Part shown: one piece after another, positions 60,000 through 64,000 of the stretch
Layout: every line of letters begins with the position of its first letter
Position numbering within the stretch: position 1 is the first letter of the stretch
Source of the DNA: an uncultured Alistipes sp.
GTDB lineage: Bacteria > Bacteroidota > Bacteroidia > Bacteroidales > Rikenellaceae
Length of the DNA: 64,000 bases
Direction of reading: 5' to 3'
Assembly (NCBI GenBank): GCA_944322005.1
Contig: CALUNL010000003.1
Coordinates: forward strand, 248,001 to 312,000
Translations under genes and position numbers: made by a program
The notes under the pieces: model-generated
What the model saw: only the letters and a program-made list of their open reading frames with translations
What the model was told of the DNA's origin: nothing
Database searches by the model: none

Positions 60000-61220
60000 A
60001 TGAAGAGAGCATTCGGCATGGCAATAACCGGACTGGCGGGCGGACTATGGCTCAAGACATTGGTTCTGGCCGTTGCGCTGTCGTCGTTCGGGGTATCACA
60101 CGCCCAGTTCCTGCGGCAGCCGCGAGGCCCTCGACAGGTGGTGAAGAGCGGACTGCTGCAGAAGCCCGATTCGGCCGCAATCGCCAGGCGCGACTCGATT
60201 CTCGTGGCCGGGCTTGTGGATTCGCTGCTGAAGTTGCCGACGGATTCGCTTCCGTCGGTATCAGACTCCATACGTCTGATGCTTCCCGACACGATACGCC
60301 AGACCATATTCCCCGACTCCCTGCAGAAGGACACCGTGGCGCTGACCGAAAAGCAGCTGCGAAGACAGCAGCGGCGCGAAAACCGCAAACCCCTCCTGAG
60401 CGACTCAATGGCGCTGCGGAAGGTATGCTGGGCATCGCTCGTGCTGCCGGGATTCGGACAGATATACAACAAGCAGTACTGGAAGCTGCCAATTCTGTAC
60501 GGCACGTTCGGGGCGTCGCTCGGAATGTTCATCCATGAGAACAACAAGTACAAGCCACTCAAGAAGCAGTTCGATGCGATGACCGACCAGGGACTCAACC
60601 GGACACCGGAACTCGATGCCATCCAGACACAGATGATACGCCACAACACATGGCGTCAGATACTGCTCGGAACGACCATAGCATCGTACCTCTACTTCAT
60701 CGGTGATGCCGCGGTATGCTACGCGACGAACGAAGTATCATCGGTGAACAAGGCAACTACCCTGTCGACGATATGCCCCGGCGCAGGACAGATCTACAAC
60801 AAGAGCTACTGGCGCGTACCGATCGTAGTCGGAGGCTTCGCCACCACGATCTACTGTATCGACTGGAACAACCGCGGATACCAGCGCTTCAAAAAGGCAT
60901 ACAGGCTCAAGTATGCCTATGACCAGGCACCGGACGACTACCCCAACGGCTCGCTCGACGAGTTCGGCGGGCGCTACTCCGCATCGTTCCTCAAGAACCT
61001 GCGCGACAGCTACCGTCGAAACCGCGACCTCTGTATAATCATAACCGCCGGCCTCTACATTCTCCAGATTGTGGACGCGCATGTGGATGCCCATCTGCGG
61101 GATTACGACATCTCCGACGATCTGGCCGTAAGCCTGCAACCCATGGTAGACTACTCGTACAACCCGATAATGCGGGGAAACTCCGCATCATTCGGAATGA
61201 GTTTGAACTTTACGTTCTGA
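60000..61220 (+). CDS. DUF5683-domain membrane protein
   Basis: The 406-residue protein has a signal or anchor (about 15-35), a Ser/Asp-rich linker, and a DUF5683 region (about 140-370). The region contains two copies of a motif: LPGFGQIYNKQYWKLPILYG and CPGAGQIYNKSYWRVPIVVG. About four transmembrane helices follow the motifs. It is a Bacteroidetes family found beside parB. It might place or anchor the partition machinery or envelope, but no function is proven. It is 23 bases after parB. Confidence 0.9.
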   Translation: MKRAFGMAITGLAGGLWLKTLVLAVALSSFGVSHAQFLRQPRGPRQVVKSGLLQKPDSAAIARRDSILVAGLVDSLLKLPTDSLPSVSDSIRLMLPDTIRQTIFPDSLQKDTVALTEKQLRRQQRRENRKPLLSDSMALRKVCWASLVLPGFGQIYNKQYWKLPILYGTFGASLGMFIHENNKYKPLKKQFDAMTDQGLNRTPELDAIQTQMIRHNTWRQILLGTTIASYLYFIGDAAVCYATNEVSSVNKATTLSTICPGAGQIYNKSYWRVPIVVGGFATTIYCIDWNNRGYQRFKKAYRLKYAYDQAPDDYPNGSLDEFGGRYSASFLKNLRDSYRRNRDLCIIITAGLYILQIVDAHVDAHLRDYDISDDLAVSLQPMVDYSYNPIMRGNSASFGMSLNFTF

Positions 61221-61227
61221 TAGAGAC

Positions 61228-62595
61228 ATGAAATTTTACATCAAGACAGCCGCATTCATCGCCCTTGCGATGACGGTCGGCATATCGTATGCGGCTTCGC
61301 CCGAGAAGACGCGACGCAAACACCATAAGACAGTCCATGTTCCGGTATACGACACCATCCGCATGGTGGTGACCGACACCGTGCGCATAGTTCCGAAGGC
61401 TTCGCCGAGGATCGACACCCTGCGGCTCGAACAGACGCCGGAAGAGATAGACTCGCTGGTAGAGGCATGGAGCGTGATGCAGACCCAGGCCGGAGACGAA
61501 TCGTTCTTCGGACAATACTCCGAAGAGCTTGAGTCGGAAAAGGCGATGCCGAAAGACTCGCTCTACAAGTCACGTCTGCAGGACCTGGTGTCTCCAGTAC
61601 ACCTGCCATACAACTACATCGTCCGCAACTACATCGACCAGTACCTCAATGGCCGGTGGAGTCCGCTCAGGAACATACTTGCACTGTCGAAGTATTACTT
61701 CCCGATAATTGAGCAGGAACTCATAAAGGAGGGACTGCCTGTCGAGCTGCGGGCACTGCCGATAATAGAATCAAACCTGTCGATACTTGCAACATCGAGG
61801 ATGGGTGCCGTCGGACTGTGGCAGTTCATGCCAGCAACGGGCAAGAATCTCGGGCTGGAGATAAACTCGCTCGTCGACGAACGCTGCGACCTCATCCGTT
61901 CAACCCGAGCCGCATGCCGTTTCCTGAAGGACCTGTACCGCATATACGGCGACTGGACGCTCGCCATAGCCGCCTACAACTGCGGACCCGGCAATGTCAA
62001 CAAGGCCATCGCACGTGCCGGCAGTGAATCCAAGACCTTTTGGGACATATACGACTTCCTGCCGAGGGAGACCCGCGGCTACGTACCAAAATTCATCGCC
62101 GCATCGTACGTCTACGCATACCACGACCTGCACGACGTCGACCCGGCCCCGACTCCGGGTTACATAGCCACCGACACCGTCACGGTCGACCGCGTCATGC
62201 ATCTGGGACAGGTGGCATCGACCATAGACATACCGCTCGAAGCGCTGCGCGCACTCAACCCGCAGTACAAGATAGACATCATCCCGGCATCGCGCAAGAC
62301 ATATTCGCTGACACTGCCCGTAAGCTATCTGTCGGAATATATCGAGAACCGCGACTCCATATACGCAAAGGACTCCCTGTACCTGAAGGAGTACATGAAT
62401 CCGGCAAACCTCGAGAAGAAACGCGCCGAGGGCGTCGGATACATATACAAGGTACGCCAGGGAGACAATCTGAGCGTCATCGCCAAGCGCAACAGGGTGA
62501 GCGTGAAGGATCTCATGCGCTGGAACCACCTGCGCTCGACGGTAATACGCCCGGGCCAGCGGCTGCGCATCGAAAGACCGAAACCGAGAGGATAG
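61228..62595 (+). CDS. mltD: MltD-type lytic transglycosylase with LysM domain
   Basis: The 455-residue periplasmic enzyme cuts peptidoglycan. It has a signal peptide (MKFYIKTAAFIALAMTVGISYA) and a transglycosylase domain (about 130-290) with catalytic Glu in PIIESNLS, then GLWQFMPATG and AYNCGPGNV. One C-terminal LysM (about 405-450: YKVRQGDNLSVIAKRNRVS) binds peptidoglycan. It lies 7 bases after the DUF5683 gene and 4 before mnmE. Confidence 0.95.
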   Translation: MKFYIKTAAFIALAMTVGISYAASPEKTRRKHHKTVHVPVYDTIRMVVTDTVRIVPKASPRIDTLRLEQTPEEIDSLVEAWSVMQTQAGDESFFGQYSEELESEKAMPKDSLYKSRLQDLVSPVHLPYNYIVRNYIDQYLNGRWSPLRNILALSKYYFPIIEQELIKEGLPVELRALPIIESNLSILATSRMGAVGLWQFMPATGKNLGLEINSLVDERCDLIRSTRAACRFLKDLYRIYGDWTLAIAAYNCGPGNVNKAIARAGSESKTFWDIYDFLPRETRGYVPKFIAASYVYAYHDLHDVDPAPTPGYIATDTVTVDRVMHLGQVASTIDIPLEALRALNPQYKIDIIPASRKTYSLTLPVSYLSEYIENRDSIYAKDSLYLKEYMNPANLEKKRAEGVGYIYKVRQGDNLSVIAKRNRVSVKDLMRWNHLRSTVIRPGQRLRIERPKPRG

Positions 62596-62599
62596 ACGA

Positions 62600-63928
62600 A
62601 TGTTCGACCATGAAGTCATAGCAGCCGTGGCCACCGCCACGGGAGGCGCAATCGCCGTAATCCGCGTAAGCGGCAGCGGTGCCGTGGAGTGCTGCGACCG
62701 AATTTTCAAAGGGCGCAAGCCCCTCTCCGAGGCCTTGCCGAATACCGTTCACTACGGCTATATCATGGACGGCGGCCGCACGGTCGACGATGTGCTGGCA
62801 ACGGTATTCCGTGCGCCGCACTCGTACACCGGCGAAGACTCTGTAGAGATATCCATACACGGCTCCGCTTATATAGCATCCGAGGTGATGTCGCTGCTGT
62901 TGCGCAACGGCGCCCGAGCCGCCCGAGCCGGAGAGTTCTCCGCAAGGGCATTTGCCGCCGGCAAGCTGGACCTCTCGCAAGCCGAAGCCGTCGCCGACAT
63001 CATCGCAGCCGGCTCGCGCGCCGAACTCGCCATGGCCTCGTCGCAGATGAGAGGCGGATATTCGCAAACGCTGCGCGAATTGCGCGGGCGCCTGCTTGAA
63101 ATAACATCGCTGCTCGAACTCGAGCTCGACTTCTCGGAGGAGGATGTCGAATTCGCCGACCGCAAAAAGCTCGGGGCCATGCTCTCGGAGACAGAAGGCA
63201 TCGTTTCGCGTCTTGCGGAGTCGTTCCGGACCGGAAACGCCATACGCAACGGCATACGCGTGGCGATAGTCGGAGCACCGAACGTCGGAAAGAGCACTCT
63301 CCTCAACCGGCTGCTGGAGGATGACCGGGCAATGGTCTCGGAGGTCGCCGGAACCACACGCGACACCATAGAGGAGGAGATGACAATCGACGACATACGT
63401 TTCCACTTTGTCGATACGGCCGGATTGCGCAGTAGCGATGACAGGCTCGAGCGAATGGGTATGGAGCGCACACGCCGAGCAATCGAATCGGCACAGATTG
63501 TAATCCGCATGGTGGAGCCGGAGGTAAAGGAGATCGGACCGCTGCCTGAATCCGAAGGGAAACGGGAGATAATCGTCGTAAACAAAATTGACAGGTCGGG
63601 CGAACGCAACATTCCGGACGCGATATATATTTCGGCTCGCGAAGGGGTTGGAATCGACAAGTTGTGCAGGGCGCTGCGTTCGACAGTCGATACGGACGGT
63701 GTTTACCGCGGTGAAGCGGTAGTGTCGAACATACGCCATTACGATGCACTGCAGAGAGCCCGCGAATCTATTGTAAAGGCACAGGACGGACTTGTGGGCG
63801 GCATATCGTCGGAACTGCTGTCGGAGGAGTTGCGCATGGCGACCGATGCGCTCGGCGAAATCACCGGCGAAATCACCTCCGACGAGATTCTCCAGAACAT
63901 CTTCTCGAAGTTCTGCATCGGCAAATGA
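62600..63928 (+). CDS. mnmE: tRNA uridine-5-carboxymethylaminomethyl modification GTPase
   Basis: The 442-residue GTPase modifies uridine 34 of several tRNAs together with MnmG, and works on the same base as MnmA in this window. N-terminal folate-binding domain, helical domain, and an inserted G domain with GAPNVGKST (about 223-231), DTAGLRSS and NKIDRSG. The C-terminal CIGK is complete, with the catalytic Cys. It is the last gene of the parA unit. Confidence 0.97.
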   Translation: MFDHEVIAAVATATGGAIAVIRVSGSGAVECCDRIFKGRKPLSEALPNTVHYGYIMDGGRTVDDVLATVFRAPHSYTGEDSVEISIHGSAYIASEVMSLLLRNGARAARAGEFSARAFAAGKLDLSQAEAVADIIAAGSRAELAMASSQMRGGYSQTLRELRGRLLEITSLLELELDFSEEDVEFADRKKLGAMLSETEGIVSRLAESFRTGNAIRNGIRVAIVGAPNVGKSTLLNRLLEDDRAMVSEVAGTTRDTIEEEMTIDDIRFHFVDTAGLRSSDDRLERMGMERTRRAIESAQIVIRMVEPEVKEIGPLPESEGKREIIVVNKIDRSGERNIPDAIYISAREGVGIDKLCRALRSTVDTDGVYRGEAVVSNIRHYDALQRARESIVKAQDGLVGGISSELLSEELRMATDALGEITGEITSDEILQNIFSKFCIGK

Positions 63929-63969
63929 CGGCTTGTAAACAACCGTAACCAATCATAATCATTTAGAAT

Positions 63970-64000
63970 AAAGTCGCTGTATATCAGCGACTTTTATTTT
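63970..64000 (+). terminator. Terminator of the parA-mnmE operon
   Basis: AAAGTCGCTG pairs with CAGCGACTTT around TATAT, followed by TATTTT to the window end, 41 bases after the mnmE stop. Confidence 0.9.

Overview
The window reads as ordinary chromosome of a Bacteroidales bacterium. A Rikenellaceae/Alistipes-like host is a guess from the moderately high GC and gene content. Three things support the order. Many genes have a Bacteroidetes-type promoter (TTTG, 19-20 nt, TAnnTTTG). Most starts lack a clear Shine-Dalgarno. Typical Bacteroidetes families are present (DUF5683 beside parB, an OstA-like protein beside SurA, a GIN-domain protein, WG repeats, a compact primary sigma factor). I see no prophage, insertion sequence, CRISPR array or integrated element.

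Layout. 0-7.5 kb: rpsU with a structured leader, a headless SPFH-like membrane protein, metK behind a SAM-II-like riboswitch, a purine nucleoside phosphorylase and S1/P1 nuclease pair, ung, a flavodoxin/ferredoxin fusion, and the primary sigma factor. 7.7-18.7 kb: an HtrA protease; an AraC regulator divergent from mtlD and an organophosphate antiporter; mnmA; ppdK; two small envelope beta-barrel proteins. 18.7-24 kb (minus strand): def, ruvX, a WG/Sel1 repeat protein, glyS. 24.2-25.5 kb: a small membrane-protein and winged-helix module. 25.5-28.5 kb (minus): acpP-fabF-rnc with radC. 28.7-33 kb: pepE and genes for lipopolysaccharide sugar transfer (GT90, yraN, waaA, GT2). 33-37 kb: an esterase, initiator tRNA-Met, small membrane proteins, tRNA-Phe. 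37-41.2 kb: a cysteine desulfidase-family gene and two exported histidine phosphatases. 41.3-44.4 kb: a PspC / PadR / GIN / PspC operon behind a palindrome. 44.5-48.5 kb: pfkA, a PfkB kinase, a dipeptidyl peptidase. 48.6-58.2 kb (minus): a YidE-type transporter; an OstA/SurA/SurA-like envelope operon; a dehydratase with a C-terminal zinc ribbon; a CPBP protease. 58.3-64 kb: parA-parB-DUF5683-mltD-mnmE, closed by a terminator.

How the genes work together. Most are core functions: translation and tRNA (rpsU, glyS, mnmA, mnmE, def, two tRNAs), fatty-acid synthesis, outer-membrane assembly, central carbon (ppdK, pfkA), chromosome partition and cell-wall remodelling. No wholly new multi-gene system stands out. 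The signals most worth follow-up are the SAM-II-like element on metK, the palindrome in front of the PspC/PadR/GIN operon, the inverted repeat between the AraC gene and mtlD, the bulged T stem of the initiator tRNA, and the transmembrane/winged-helix module at 24.3-25.5 kb.
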